From the NCBI GenBank assembly GCA_964236495.1, contig CAXSBR010000014.1:1-64000 (forward strand): a stretch of DNA of 64,000 nt, in the 5' to 3' direction. A program made the position numbers and the translations under genes. The first letter of the stretch is position 1; each line of letters begins with the position of its first letter. Below are positions 1-8,263 of this stretch, piece after piece. The notes under the pieces are model-generated. The model did not search any database. It saw only the letters and a list, made by a program, of their open reading frames with translations, and was not told the DNA's origin. The DNA is from CAXSBR01 sp964236495. GTDB taxonomy: Bacteria > Actinomycetota > Actinomycetes > Mycobacteriales > Jatrophihabitantaceae.

Positions 1-317
1 ACACCGACGTCACCGCAGAGAACACCGTGCATTACCTGCCGGTATTCCCCTACCTCGGCGTGCCCCATCAGGGATACCTCGTGCCCGATAGCAACACCCC
101 TGCCCCCGACCTCAACGCGTCGATGCCGCAAACTCCCAGCGGTGCCCCGAACACCGGTGGCGGCGCGACGTCGGGACTGCAGGACAAGAACCTGATCATC
201 GGCGGTGGCCTCGCCCTGGCCGGTGCCGCCCTCGCCGGTGGCGCCGCCGTCCGCAGCACCACCGCACCCGCCTCCACCGGGCAGCAGCCACCGCAGCCGG
301 AGTCGTCGGCGCCGTGA
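1..317 (+). CDS. 3' end of a probable DUF4331-family surface protein (5' truncated)
   Basis: The reading frame is open from base 3 with no start, so the gene begins before the window. The visible ~105 residues contain FPYLGVPHQGY, which resembles the C-terminal end of secreted DUF4331 proteins as I remember them. A Pro/Gly/Thr-rich linker follows, then one hydrophobic segment (LIIGGGLALAGAALAGGAAV) and a short Thr/Pro/Gln tail. This suggests an exported protein held in the membrane by its C terminus. The tail has no clear LPxTG. The stop overlaps the GTG start of the next gene (GTGA), and a class F sortase lies third, so the three probably form one operon. The family name is inferred from a short fragment. 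Confidence 0.5.
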   Translation, partial: TDVTAENTVHYLPVFPYLGVPHQGYLVPDSNTPAPDLNASMPQTPSGAPNTGGGATSGLQDKNLIIGGGLALAGAALAGGAAVRSTTAPASTGQQPPQPESSAP

Positions 318-706
318 CCTTCAGCGACACCGACCACGCCCACCCGCACCCGCACCCGCACGCGGAAGCAGGCGCGGGTGCCGGTGCGGGTGGCGAGGAT
401 CGGGCGCAGTTGGGCCCCAGCATGAATGGAACCGTGATGCTCGACATCGGCGGTGATTTCGGTGCGCTGATGGTCATGGCGCCCGAGACGATGGCGCTCG
501 GTGAGCCCGAGATCAGCCCGGTCGGTGATGACACCGCGCGCACCCACGTCGCGATCCGGGAACGGCGCGGGCCGGGCGGGATCCGGTGGGCCGCTATCTA
601 CCCGAAACTGCGGGCGGGGCAGTACACGCTATGGGGACTCGACGGCACCCCGGCCGACCAGGTCACCATCACCGGCGGTGAGGTAGCCCAGGTCGACTGG
701 CGTTGA
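314..706 (+). CDS. Hypothetical protein between a surface protein and a sortase
   Basis: A 130-residue protein with a GTG start overlapping the previous stop. The N terminus is His/Pro-rich (HAHPHPHPHAE), followed by an Ala/Gly run. The remaining ~95 residues look like a compact beta-rich domain (GTVMLDIGGDFGALMV, then IYPKLRAGQYTLWGLDG). There is no signal peptide or membrane segment. The stop overlaps the TTG start of the sortase. I do not recognise the family. The His-rich start could bind metal, but nothing else supports this. Position suggests a role with the neighbouring surface protein or sortase. Confidence 0.6.
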   Translation: MTFSDTDHAHPHPHPHAEAGAGAGAGGEDRAQLGPSMNGTVMLDIGGDFGALMVMAPETMALGEPEISPVGDDTARTHVAIRERRGPGGIRWAAIYPKLRAGQYTLWGLDGTPADQVTITGGEVAQVDWR

Positions 707-1428
707 CTACCGTGCACCCGCGCACGGCGCACGCCCGAACGCGTCGGCGTCTTCTGATGGCCCTCAGTGCCGTACTTGCTCTCGTGGCCGCTGTGTTGCT
801 CACCGCGGCTGTGCGCGGTCAGCAGCACGCCCCCCTACCTCCCGCCGCCGCCGGTATCGCGGCACCGACCAATGTCGGGACGGCGCCCGCGCCAACCACG
901 CCGTCGTCGACGCCTTCTCCCGCTCTGGGAACCCAGTACCGGCCGCCACCGGCACTGCCGCCGGTCCCGATGACACTCACCGTCGACGCTATCCACGTCA
1001 CGGCCGCCAAGGTGATCAACGTGGGTCTCAATGCCGACCGGACGGTGCAAGTGCCTCCGCTGAGCAACGTGCAGGAGGCGGGCTGGTACAAATATTCGCC
1101 AGTTCCCGGCGACGTGGGACCCTCAGTGATCCTTGGGCACATCGACTCGGCAGCCGCGGGTCGGGGAGTGTTTTTCGACCTGGGCAATCTGCGGTCCGGC
1201 AATACGATCTCGATCCGGCGCCCCGACCGCATGATCGCCCACTTCACCGTCACCCGGGTCGCCCTCTTCTCGAAGAACGCTTTTCCCACCGCACAGGTCT
1301 ACGGCTTTACCCCGCTGCCGGTGCTGCGACTCGTCACCTGCGGAGGAGCATTCGATCGCTCGGCACGAAGCTACGTCGACAACATCGTCGCCTTCGCCAA
1401 CCTCACCTCGCTTCAACGCGCCGGCTGA
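703..1428 (+). CDS. Class F sortase
   Basis: Membrane-anchored cysteine transpeptidase of 241 residues that attaches surface proteins to the cell wall or processes them. One N-terminal membrane segment (about residues 18-38, RLLMALSAVLALVAAVLLTA) follows a basic start. A Pro/Thr linker leads to the catalytic beta-barrel. Catalytic residues visible are His146 in ILGHIDS, Cys213 in RLVTCGG and Arg222 in RSARSY; TCGG...RSYxDN is the class E/F signature. The TTG start at 703 overlaps the upstream stop. A possible substrate with an LAxTG motif is encoded at 41876-43663, far from this gene. Class assignment (F rather than E) rests on the small single-TM form and motif context. Confidence 0.85.
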   Translation: MTTVHPRTAHARTRRRLLMALSAVLALVAAVLLTAAVRGQQHAPLPPAAAGIAAPTNVGTAPAPTTPSSTPSPALGTQYRPPPALPPVPMTLTVDAIHVTAAKVINVGLNADRTVQVPPLSNVQEAGWYKYSPVPGDVGPSVILGHIDSAAAGRGVFFDLGNLRSGNTISIRRPDRMIAHFTVTRVALFSKNAFPTAQVYGFTPLPVLRLVTCGGAFDRSARSYVDNIVAFANLTSLQRAG

Positions 1429-1837
1429 GGTTACCTTTCACTGGACCTTTCCGCATGCGTCGGCGTTCAACGATGCTGGTTTCGCGAGGCTGGCCGATGG
1501 TGATGCTGACGATCAAGTCGAAGCTGTTGTTGAATTCGCGACGCGATCACGTTGACCATTGCGTCGGCGGACCCCGCGCCCTTGCGAGGTCTTGCACGGG
1601 TGGGCCACTACGGCGACGGTGATGCGTGACCCGATCCGTAGAACCGTCTTCCGAACGACGCCGGATCACAGCGACTTCAGCGAAGCGTCCGAACCTGCAC
1701 CGTCTGTTGGCGGACAACGCCTCAAAGCCGGCTGCGTATCGGCCCTTCGTCGCGGCACGACATCCCGGTGGCAGCCCGAACACAAACCGAACCCCGAGCT
1801 TGCTCTAGTGCGCGCGGCTTCCTAGGAAAGGTTTGAG
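1429..1837 (+). other. Intergenic stretch without a supportable gene
   Basis: About 410 bases between the sortase and the ABM-like gene. Several short open frames exist on both strands (for example 1626-1808) but none has a ribosome binding site, a recognisable motif or actinobacterial codon-position bias that I trust. Codon use and GC look more mixed than in the neighbours, so this may be decayed coding DNA. I could not identify a parent gene. Confidence 0.5.
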
Positions 1838-2155
1838 ATGTTTGCAGTTCTGTATCGGTGGCGGGTCAGCGCTGACAACGCGACTGAGTTTGTGCGCCAG
1901 TGGGAACTGGTCACGACGGCAATCCGCGACCAGTGCGCCAGCTTCGGCTCCCGATTGCACCGCACGGAGGACGGTGAGTGGGTCGCCTACGCGCGGTGGC
2001 CCGATGTGGAGACCCTGCACAGATGCAGCCAACTGGCCCCTATTTCGGTCGGGCTGATGCTGGCGCTGATCGACGACCCTGATCGGTATGCACCGGTTCG
2101 AATGAGCATTGAATTGGACTTGCTGCAGGAGCCCGGATCGCAGCCGCAGAAGTAG
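1838..2155 (+). CDS. Antibiotic-biosynthesis-monooxygenase (ABM)-like domain protein
   Basis: Small protein of 105 residues that begins MFAVLYRWRVSADNATEFVRQWE, the usual opening of ABM/dimeric alpha-beta barrel proteins (beta strand, then a helix with a conserved Trp). It continues with a strand containing WVAYARWPD. There is no membrane segment. The start is ATG at 1838 with AGGAAAGG about 8 bases upstream. Members range from small monooxygenases to heme-handling or stress proteins, so the reaction cannot be deduced. It stands alone, with about 78 bases before the toxin-antitoxin pair. Confidence 0.6.
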   Translation: MFAVLYRWRVSADNATEFVRQWELVTTAIRDQCASFGSRLHRTEDGEWVAYARWPDVETLHRCSQLAPISVGLMLALIDDPDRYAPVRMSIELDLLQEPGSQPQK

Positions 2156-2232
2156 CAGCACCGCCGCCTTAGCTGCCTTCGCCGGCGAATTAACGCAAGG
2201 ATTAGCCGCGGACAACGTGCTACGTTGTCAAC

Positions 2233-2619
2233 ATGTCGGTGAACGTGTCGGTACGTCTGGACGATCGACTGGCCGAGCGGCTCCGACTCCGCTCGCGTGC
2301 CGAGGGGGAGAGCCTGTCCGATCGTCTGCGCCGGTACGCCGAGGAGGGTGTCCGCCACGACGAGCATCCTTTGATCACCTTCCGGAACGGCCCGACCGGC
2401 CGCCGACCGGGTCTCATCGGCGGTCCCGACATCTGGGAGGTCGCGATGTGGCTGGATGATTTGTCCTCCGCTGATCGGGCGACAGAGTTGGCGGGCGACG
2501 GAGTCGTGAGCCGCGCTCAGATCGACGCCGCGCTGGCGTACCGCTCGGACTACCCCGCAGAAATCCAGGCTCGCATCGATTTGCACCGGAGCGCGACCGC
2601 CGCGGCCAGAGAACGGTGA
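2233..2619 (+). CDS. Antitoxin: RHH N terminus with DUF433-like C-terminal domain
   Basis: 128 residues. The N-terminal ~45 residues (VNVSVRLDDRLAERLRLRSR...) look like a ribbon-helix-helix DNA-binding module. The C-terminal half (GLIGGPDIWEV ... ALAYRSDYPAEIQARI) matches the DUF433 layout: a glycine-rich strand, helices, then an 'AL.Y...YP.EI' end. DUF433 proteins are commonly paired with DUF5615 PIN-like toxins. Its stop overlaps the GTG start of exactly such a gene (GTGA), so this is a type II antitoxin gene that likely also represses its own operon. Confidence 0.7.
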   Translation: MSVNVSVRLDDRLAERLRLRSRAEGESLSDRLRRYAEEGVRHDEHPLITFRNGPTGRRPGLIGGPDIWEVAMWLDDLSSADRATELAGDGVVSRAQIDAALAYRSDYPAEIQARIDLHRSATAAARER

Positions 2620-2978
2620 GGCTGCTGCTCGATGAGATGTATCCGCTAACCCTGGCCCAGGCTCTTGGCGAGGCCGGCATCGACGCGGTGGGCGTCGCGC
2701 ACCTGCGTCTGACCGGTGCGCCTGACTCAGAGATCTTCGCCGCCGCGCTGTCGGCCGGGCGGGTGATCCTCACCGAGAACGTTGCCGACTTCACGCGGCT
2801 GGCCGCCGATTGCACCACGTCTGGCGGCCACCACGCCGGGCTCGTAGTCGCGCTTTCGTCACGATTCTCCCGACGGCCAGCCGGTTTGAAGCCGACCGTC
2901 GCGGCGATACGCGCGGTCGCCCAAGAGGACCTCGACGACCGGGTTGTCTATCTTGAGTCGTCCAGCGGTCGACGCTGA
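2616..2978 (+). CDS. DUF5615 PIN-like toxin
   Basis: 120 residues, starting MRLLLDEMYPLTLAQALGE. The early acidic pair (LLLDE) and later acidic residues (DSEIFAAAL, VILTENVADF) fit the DUF5615 PIN-like fold, whose members are predicted metal-dependent ribonucleases. The usual DxDF motif before the centre appears as NVADF. It is translationally coupled to the DUF433 antitoxin by a 4-base overlap. The target RNA cannot be told from sequence. Confidence 0.7.
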   Translation: MRLLLDEMYPLTLAQALGEAGIDAVGVAHLRLTGAPDSEIFAAALSAGRVILTENVADFTRLAADCTTSGGHHAGLVVALSSRFSRRPAGLKPTVAAIRAVAQEDLDDRVVYLESSSGRR

Positions 2979-3065
2979 CTAGCCGTGGATGGGTAAGCAA
3001 CTAGTGGCGGATCATTGGCTGGACGTAACGGTGGTGAACACACTGGGCGCGTAGATCGATGATTC

Positions 3066-3569
3066 TCAGTGCGCGATGGCGCCGGGGTTGTCCTTGAGGC
3101 GCTGGATGGAGCGTTCGATCTCCTGCTCGGCCTCGTGACGGCCCGTCCAGGATGCGCCTTCGACGCTCTTGCCCGGCTCCAGGTCTTTGTAGACCTCGAA
3201 GAAGTGCTGAATCTCCAGCCGGTCGAACTCGGGCACATGGTGGATGTCGCGCAGGTGCTCCATGCGCGGGTCGGTGGCGGGAACGCAGAGCAGCTTGTCG
3301 TCGCCACCTTTTTCGTCGGTCATGCGGAACATGCCGATGGCGCGGCACAGCACCAGCGTGCCCGGGAACAGCGGATCGCCCTGCAGGATCACCAGCGCGT
3401 CGAGCGGGTCGCCGTCCTCGCCGAGGGTGTTCTCGACGTAGCCGTAGTCGGCCGGGTACTGAGTGGAGGTGAACAGCGTCCGATCCAGTCGAATGCGCCC
3501 GGATTCGTGGTCCACCTCATACTTGTTGCGGCTGCCCTTGGGAATCTCGATCAGTACGTCGAACTCCAC
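3066..3569 (-). CDS. ppa: Inorganic pyrophosphatase (soluble, family I)
   Basis: Hydrolyses PPi to phosphate in the cytoplasm and so drives biosynthetic reactions forward. 167 residues from the GTG at 3569, close to the family length. Conserved parts are the opening EFDVLIEIPKGSRNKYE, the metal-binding signature DGDPLDALV, and YKDLEPGK near the end. The frame is open upstream to 3716, but the extra 49 residues are not family-like. The GTG at 3569 has GAGGAGAGG upstream. It is divergent from dacB, as in other actinobacteria. The window also encodes a membrane pyrophosphatase (44227-46629), so PPi is handled in two places. Confidence 0.93.
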   Translation of the reverse strand: MEFDVLIEIPKGSRNKYEVDHESGRIRLDRTLFTSTQYPADYGYVENTLGEDGDPLDALVILQGDPLFPGTLVLCRAIGMFRMTDEKGGDDKLLCVPATDPRMEHLRDIHHVPEFDRLEIQHFFEVYKDLEPGKSVEGASWTGRHEAEQEIERSIQRLKDNPGAIAH

Positions 3570-3694
3570 GATGGTCCGGTCCTCTCCTCGCATGCCTGGC
3601 GGGTGCGGCGCATGCAACGGTATGCGGGCACACGAGCTTTGCAGGGCGAGCTTGCCACTGTTCCCAAGTGTGATGTGCCCGCGTCTTACTGTGC

Positions 3695-3725
3695 TTGGCC
3701 TGAATTTGCTCTGCATGGATAGTGT
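3695..3725 (+). promoter_or_regulatory. Candidate promoter for dacB, possibly leaderless
   Basis: TTGGCC at 3695-3700 and TAGTGT at 3720-3725 (preceded by GGA) are separated by 19 bases. The -10-like hexamer ends only 8 bases before the GTG start of dacB at 3734, so transcription would begin at or just before the start codon. No ribosome binding site is seen before that GTG, which fits a leaderless message, common in actinobacteria. Confidence 0.35.
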
Positions 3726-3733
3726 GACCCATC

Positions 3734-5209
3734 GTGGCCAAATCCCGGACCCGCACAGTCGCCGCGGTGATTGCCGTTGTGGTCCTGGTGCTCGGGTTGG
3801 CCGCGGCCGGTTTCAGTGGCGGCCGATACTGGCGTCGCCACCACGCGGGCGTCTCGGCCGGTTCCGCGACCGTGACGATCACCCCCACTTCGACGCTGGG
3901 GCGGACGATTCAGGCCGCAGCAGTCAAGGCGGCAGCCAAGGTGGCAGCAGCGACGTCCTCGCCTGCGCCCCTGGCAACCGGTGCTGCTACCGGCGCAGCT
4001 GCCGCCAGGCCGGCGGTTGCGGCGAAGGTCGCCGCAGCCCTCGCTGCGGCGCTGGCCAACCCCGACCTCGGTCCGAGCGTGCACGCCCTCGTCGTCGACG
4101 CAAGCACCGGCCGGGTGCTTTACCAGCGGACGCCGACCACGCCGTCGGCGCCGGCGTCGACGAACAAGCTGCTCACCGCCACCGCCGTGCTGGCCACTAT
4201 TCCGGCAGCCACCAGGTTCACCACGACGGCGGTCGCCGGTGCCAAGCCCGGATCGATCGTGCTCGTCGGCGGCGGCGATCCGACGCTGAGCGCCGCCCGC
4301 CCGGGCCGGCCGACCATCTATGCCAGCGCCGGCCGGCTGTCGGACCTGGCCGCGCAGGTGCGCCGAGCCATGCCGGGGCCCATCACGTCGGTGGTCGTGG
4401 ACGCGTCACTGTTCTCCGGGCCGGCCGAGGCGCCGGGCTGGGCCCCCGACGACGTGCCCAGCAACTACGCCTCAGCCATCGCGGGCCTGGTGGTCGACGG
4501 GGGCCGCCCAGCCACCGGCGGCTACAACCGATCCGCACAGAGATCCGGGCAGCCCGCGGCCGAGGCGGGGCGTGCTTTCGCTTCGCTGCTGGGGAGGCCG
4601 ACGCTGCCGATCAGCGCCGGCCGGGCGCCGGCAGGCGCGAAGGTCGTGGGCACGGTGCGCTCGGCGCCGGTGCTCGAACTGATCGAACAGGCGCTGCGCG
4701 ACTCGGACAACACCGTGGCCGAGATGCTCGCCCGCCACGTCGCGCTGGTCGAACATGAGCCGGCGTCGTTCGCCGGTGGCGTCGTGGGAGTACGCAAAGC
4801 GTTGAAGGGGGTCGGCGTCGCAGTGCCTGCCACTCTCTACGACGGATCGGGACTCTCGGTCAAGGACCGGCTGCCGGCCAGCGTCCTGGTCAGCGTGCTG
4901 CGCACAGCGCTCACCGGTCCGAATCCCGCCTTGCATCAGCTGATCACCGCGCTGCCGGTGGCCGGCTGGGACGGCACCTTGTCCGGCCGGTACCGGATGC
5001 CGCCGAGCTCGATCGGGGCCGGCGAGGTCCGTGCCAAGACCGGCACGCTGACCAGCGTCGTCAACCTGGCCGGCACGGTGCGCGATCGGGCCGGCCGGCT
5101 ATTGATCTTCGCCGTGATGACCGACCGCGCCTCGCCTGTGGCGCCCGAGCCGGCCGAGGCCGCGATCGATGCCGCGGCCGCGCGGCTGGCCGGCTGCGTC
5201 TGTTCCTGA
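3734..5209 (+). CDS. dacB: D-alanyl-D-alanine carboxypeptidase/endopeptidase (PBP4, S13 family)
   Basis: Trims or cuts cross-links in peptidoglycan outside the membrane. 491 residues: an N-terminal membrane segment (about 9-27, VAAVIAVVVLVLGLAAAGF), an Ala/Thr-rich spacer to about residue 115, then the penicillin-binding domain. The three active-site motifs are present: Ser142-x-x-Lys145 (STNK), Ser324-Asp-Asn326 (SDN) and Lys435-Thr-Gly (KTG). GTG start at 3734. It is followed by the DUF2342 gene, tilS and hpt in the standard actinobacterial order. Confidence 0.92.
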   Translation: MAKSRTRTVAAVIAVVVLVLGLAAAGFSGGRYWRRHHAGVSAGSATVTITPTSTLGRTIQAAAVKAAAKVAAATSSPAPLATGAATGAAAARPAVAAKVAAALAAALANPDLGPSVHALVVDASTGRVLYQRTPTTPSAPASTNKLLTATAVLATIPAATRFTTTAVAGAKPGSIVLVGGGDPTLSAARPGRPTIYASAGRLSDLAAQVRRAMPGPITSVVVDASLFSGPAEAPGWAPDDVPSNYASAIAGLVVDGGRPATGGYNRSAQRSGQPAAEAGRAFASLLGRPTLPISAGRAPAGAKVVGTVRSAPVLELIEQALRDSDNTVAEMLARHVALVEHEPASFAGGVVGVRKALKGVGVAVPATLYDGSGLSVKDRLPASVLVSVLRTALTGPNPALHQLITALPVAGWDGTLSGRYRMPPSSIGAGEVRAKTGTLTSVVNLAGTVRDRAGRLLIFAVMTDRASPVAPEPAEAAIDAAAARLAGCVCS

Positions 5210-5266
5210 CGCGCGACCGACGCGACCGACGACGCTGACGACACGACCCGCGCCGACGCCGTTACC

Positions 5267-6328
5267 GTGGATCGCATGTCCTCGCTCATCGACTGGCAAC
5301 ACGCCGCCGCGACCGCGCGCAAGGTCGCCCCGCCGCCGCCCGACGTCTCCCGCCGCACGGCCGATCGCGCGGTCGAGGAGCTGCGGCGCAGCGCCGAGGT
5401 GGCCGCGGCGCATGTGCAGGAACTCACCGGCCTCGTCGAGCCGTCACCGGTCACCGCCATCACCCGCGTCGTCGACCGCGACGGGTGGATCGATGTCAAC
5501 ACCACGGGCATGTCGGCCCTGATGGACCCGCTGGTCGACAAGCTGGCCGCGGACCGCAAACCCAACGCGATTGTCGACGCCATTGGTGGCAAGGTCACCG
5601 GCACCCAGGCCGGCGCGCTGCTGGGCTTCATGTCCAGCAAGGTGCTTGGGCAGTTCGAGTTCTTCGCCCGCGAGCAGGGCCAGCTGCTGCTGGTGGCACC
5701 CAACATCGTCGACGTGGAAGACAAGCTCGGCGTCGACCGCTCGGACTTCCGGCTGTGGGTGTGCCTGCACGAGGTCACCCATCGGGTGCAGTTCACCGCC
5801 GTGCCGTGGCTACGCCAGCACATGCTCGACGAGGTCGCCCAACTGACGTCGATGATGGATCTCGATCCCAGCCAGCTGCGGGAGCGGCTCGGTCGCGTGA
5901 TGCACGAGCTGCTCGACGCTGCACGTGGGCAGGGCGAGGGAGACGGCATCGTCGGCGCGCTCGTCACTGCCGAGCAGCGGGTCGTCGTCGACCGGCTCAC
6001 CGCGTTCATGTCCCTGGTGGAGGGCCACGCCGAGTACGTCATGAATGCTGTGTCCCCGGCCGTCATCCCGACGCAGAAGATCATCGAGGCGCGGTTCGCC
6101 GAGCGGCGGCGCAAGGGCGGCAACCCGATGGACAAGGTGATGCGCCGCCTGCTCGGGCTCGACGCCAAGACACGGCAGTACGTGCAGGGGTCGGCGTTCG
6201 TGCGTGGCGTCGTCTACCGAGCCGGGCTGGAGTCGTTCAACGCGGTGTGGGAGAAGCCGGAGAATCTGCCTACGAAGGCCGAACTGAACGCGCCCGAGGA
6301 CTGGATCGCGCGCGTCCACGGCGCCTGA
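5267..6328 (+). CDS. Zinc-dependent metalloprotease-like protein (DUF2342)
   Basis: 353 residues. The family lies between dacB and tilS in most actinobacteria and is sometimes labelled 'coenzyme F420 biosynthesis associated'; its actual substrate is unknown. A zinc-site motif HEVTH starts near residue 168, inside WVCLHEVTHRVQF, with conserved Glu-rich helices after it (VEGHAEYVMNAV). There is no signal peptide. GTG at 5267 or ATG at 5276 could be the start; the ATG gives MSSLIDWQ, the usual family beginning, and may be the true one. Confidence 0.85.
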   Translation: MDRMSSLIDWQHAAATARKVAPPPPDVSRRTADRAVEELRRSAEVAAAHVQELTGLVEPSPVTAITRVVDRDGWIDVNTTGMSALMDPLVDKLAADRKPNAIVDAIGGKVTGTQAGALLGFMSSKVLGQFEFFAREQGQLLLVAPNIVDVEDKLGVDRSDFRLWVCLHEVTHRVQFTAVPWLRQHMLDEVAQLTSMMDLDPSQLRERLGRVMHELLDAARGQGEGDGIVGALVTAEQRVVVDRLTAFMSLVEGHAEYVMNAVSPAVIPTQKIIEARFAERRRKGGNPMDKVMRRLLGLDAKTRQYVQGSAFVRGVVYRAGLESFNAVWEKPENLPTKAELNAPEDWIARVHGA

Positions 6329-6357
6329 GTCGTCCGCGACTGACGCAGGGAGGACCC

Positions 6358-7407
6358 GTGAGCTGGCCGGCACCGGCGGTGGCTCAGGTTCGCCTTGCGG
6401 TGCGTTCCTCGCTGGCCGCATTGGATGCTGACCGGCCGCTGCTGGTGGGCTGTTCCGGGGGCGCCGACTCGCTGGCATTGGCCGCGGCGGTGGCCTTCGA
6501 GGCCCCCCGTGCTGGGTTCGATGCTGGTGCCGTCGTTGTCGACCATGGCCTGCAGGCCAGATCCGCCGACGTCGCTCGCGGGGTGGCGGACGTGCTTCGG
6601 GGCCTCGGCCTGCGTGATGTTTCGGTCATTGTGGTCGACGTGGGCAAGGCCGGAGGGCCGGAGGCGGCGGCGCGGCGTGCGCGCTACGACGCCCTGACCG
6701 AGGCTGCCCGCGCAGCAGACGATGCCTACGTGCTGCTGGGCCACACGCGCGATGATCAGGCCGAGACGGTGCTGCTCGGCCTGGGTCGCGGCTCGGGTCC
6801 CCGCTCGATCGCCGGCATGCAAGCGCTGGACGGCCGTTACGTGCGCCCGTTGCTCGACGTCGCCCGCGCTACTACCCACGCCGCCTGTGCCGCGCTGGGC
6901 TTGGAGGTGTGGACTGATCCGCACAATCTCGATCCACGCTTTCGCCGGGTGCGCCTGCGCACCGAGGCGCTGCCGCTGCTGGAGGACATCCTCGCCGGCG
7001 GCGTGGCGCCAGCGTTGGCCCGAACCGCCGCGCAGCTGCGCGACGATCTGGACGCCCTCGACGAGCTGGCGACCGCGTGGCTGGCGGACAGCTCCAGCTC
7101 TCACAGCTCGAGCCGGTTTTGGCGGCGCAGCCCGGTATACGAGGCTGCGCCGCCAAAAGCGTCAACCGACGGTTTCGCCGATAACGCTGAGCTGGACGTC
7201 TCGAAGCTGCTCGACCTGCCGACGGCGCTGCGGACCCGGGTGCTGCGGCTCTGGGCAGTTGCCGGTGGAGCCGACGCACTCACGGCCGTCCACATCACCG
7301 CCCTCGACGCCCTGTGCACCGCCTGGCACGGCCAGGGCCCGCTGGAGCTGCCCGGTGGTATCCGGGCAGCGCGCCGGTCTGGCAGGCTGCATCTATATCG
7401 GCCATGA
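6358..7407 (+). CDS. tilS: tRNA(Ile)-lysidine synthase, with an inserted palindromic segment
   Basis: Modifies C34 of the CAU-anticodon tRNA-Ile to lysidine with ATP. 349 residues from GTG 6358, which has AGGGAGG upstream. The PP-loop SGGADS lies at residues 33-38, followed by VVDHGLQ and LGHTRDDQAET, both typical. Around residues 246-275 a Ser-rich stretch (SSSSHSSSRFWRRSPVYEAA) is unlike TilS proteins and is encoded by a perfect 14-bp inverted repeat (7117-7158). The frame is kept, so the gene is probably functional: the insert falls between the catalytic N-terminal and the C-terminal domains. hpt follows closely. Confidence 0.92.
   Translation: MSWPAPAVAQVRLAVRSSLAALDADRPLLVGCSGGADSLALAAAVAFEAPRAGFDAGAVVVDHGLQARSADVARGVADVLRGLGLRDVSVIVVDVGKAGGPEAAARRARYDALTEAARAADDAYVLLGHTRDDQAETVLLGLGRGSGPRSIAGMQALDGRYVRPLLDVARATTHAACAALGLEVWTDPHNLDPRFRRVRLRTEALPLLEDILAGGVAPALARTAAQLRDDLDALDELATAWLADSSSSHSSSRFWRRSPVYEAAPPKASTDGFADNAELDVSKLLDLPTALRTRVLRLWAVAGGADALTAVHITALDALCTAWHGQGPLELPGGIRAARRSGRLHLYRP
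7117..7158. repeat. Palindromic element inside tilS
   Basis: TTTTGGCGGCGCAG (7117-7130) is repeated as its exact reverse complement at 7145-7158, with a 14-base loop. The right edge reads CCAAAAGC G, the same ending as the elements at 32270 and 33261. It is translated in frame as part of TilS. It looks like a mobile palindromic (REP/MITE-like) insertion rather than TilS sequence. Confidence 0.75.
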
Positions 7408-7422
7408 TGCGTTCTCGAGGGA

Positions 7423-7977
7423 GTGGAAGTGTCCGTTCTGGACGACGACATCGAATCGGTGATCGTCAGCGCCGACGAGTTGAAGGCCAAGACCGCCGAG
7501 CTGGCGGCGATCATCGACGCCGATTACGCCGACCGCGAGCCGATGCTCGTCGGCGTCCTCAAGGGTGCGGCGATGTTCATGTCCGACATAGCGCGAGCCC
7601 TGCAGCGCCCGTCGACCATGGAGTTCATGGCCGTCAGCTCCTACGGCTCGTCCACCACGTCGTCGGGCGTCGTGCGCATCCTCAAAGACCTCGACCGCGA
7701 CATCGCCGGCCAGAACGTGCTGGTGGTCGAAGACATCATCGACTCCGGGCTGACGCTGTCCTGGTTGATGCGCAACCTCGCCGCCCGCGGACCCGCGTCG
7801 ATCGAGATCGTGACGATGCTGCGCAAGCCCGATGCGGCCAAGGTTGCGGTGGACGTGCGTTACGTCGGTTTCGACATCGCCAACAAGTTCGTCGTCGGCT
7901 GCGGACTGGACTACAACGAGCGCTACCGCGGGCTGCCCTACATCGGTGTGCTCAAGCCGTCGGTCTACGGCGGCTGA
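7423..7977 (+). CDS. hpt: Hypoxanthine-guanine phosphoribosyltransferase
   Basis: Purine salvage: joins hypoxanthine or guanine to PRPP to give IMP or GMP. 184 residues, normal family length. The PRPP loop is LVVEDIIDSGLTL, and the flexible loop and base-binding region (SSYGSST, VGFDIANKFVVGCGLDYNE) are intact. The start is GTG 7423 or GTG 7429; GAGG just upstream fits the second slightly better. It lies between tilS and ftsH as in other actinobacteria. Confidence 0.95.
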   Translation: MEVSVLDDDIESVIVSADELKAKTAELAAIIDADYADREPMLVGVLKGAAMFMSDIARALQRPSTMEFMAVSSYGSSTTSSGVVRILKDLDRDIAGQNVLVVEDIIDSGLTLSWLMRNLAARGPASIEIVTMLRKPDAAKVAVDVRYVGFDIANKFVVGCGLDYNERYRGLPYIGVLKPSVYGG

Positions 7978-8263
7978 CTTCCCGCACTCCTTCGCTGCGC
8001 CGTCGGCGGGCCGGCGCTTCGCCGGGCAAACGGGTGCTGACCCCCGCACCGGCGGTGTTCACCGAGAGCGCAACGGAGCATGTGCACAAGGCGGAACGCG
8101 CGGAGGGCCATCGCTCGTTGGGCGAGGTGACGACGTATTGACAACCGGTTCGCGGCATAGGCAGCCGTGTACCGTCGTCGGCATTCAAATTTCGCCATTC
8201 CAGCACCGCTTGAGCAGGAGGCAAGCCGGGTAGCGCGCGAGCGCGTCCACCCGGTCACGAGCT

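Noticed and set aside
1559..1825. Open frames between the sortase and the ABM-like gene
   Set aside because: No ribosome binding site, no motif and no match to known families; treated as non-coding or decayed DNA.
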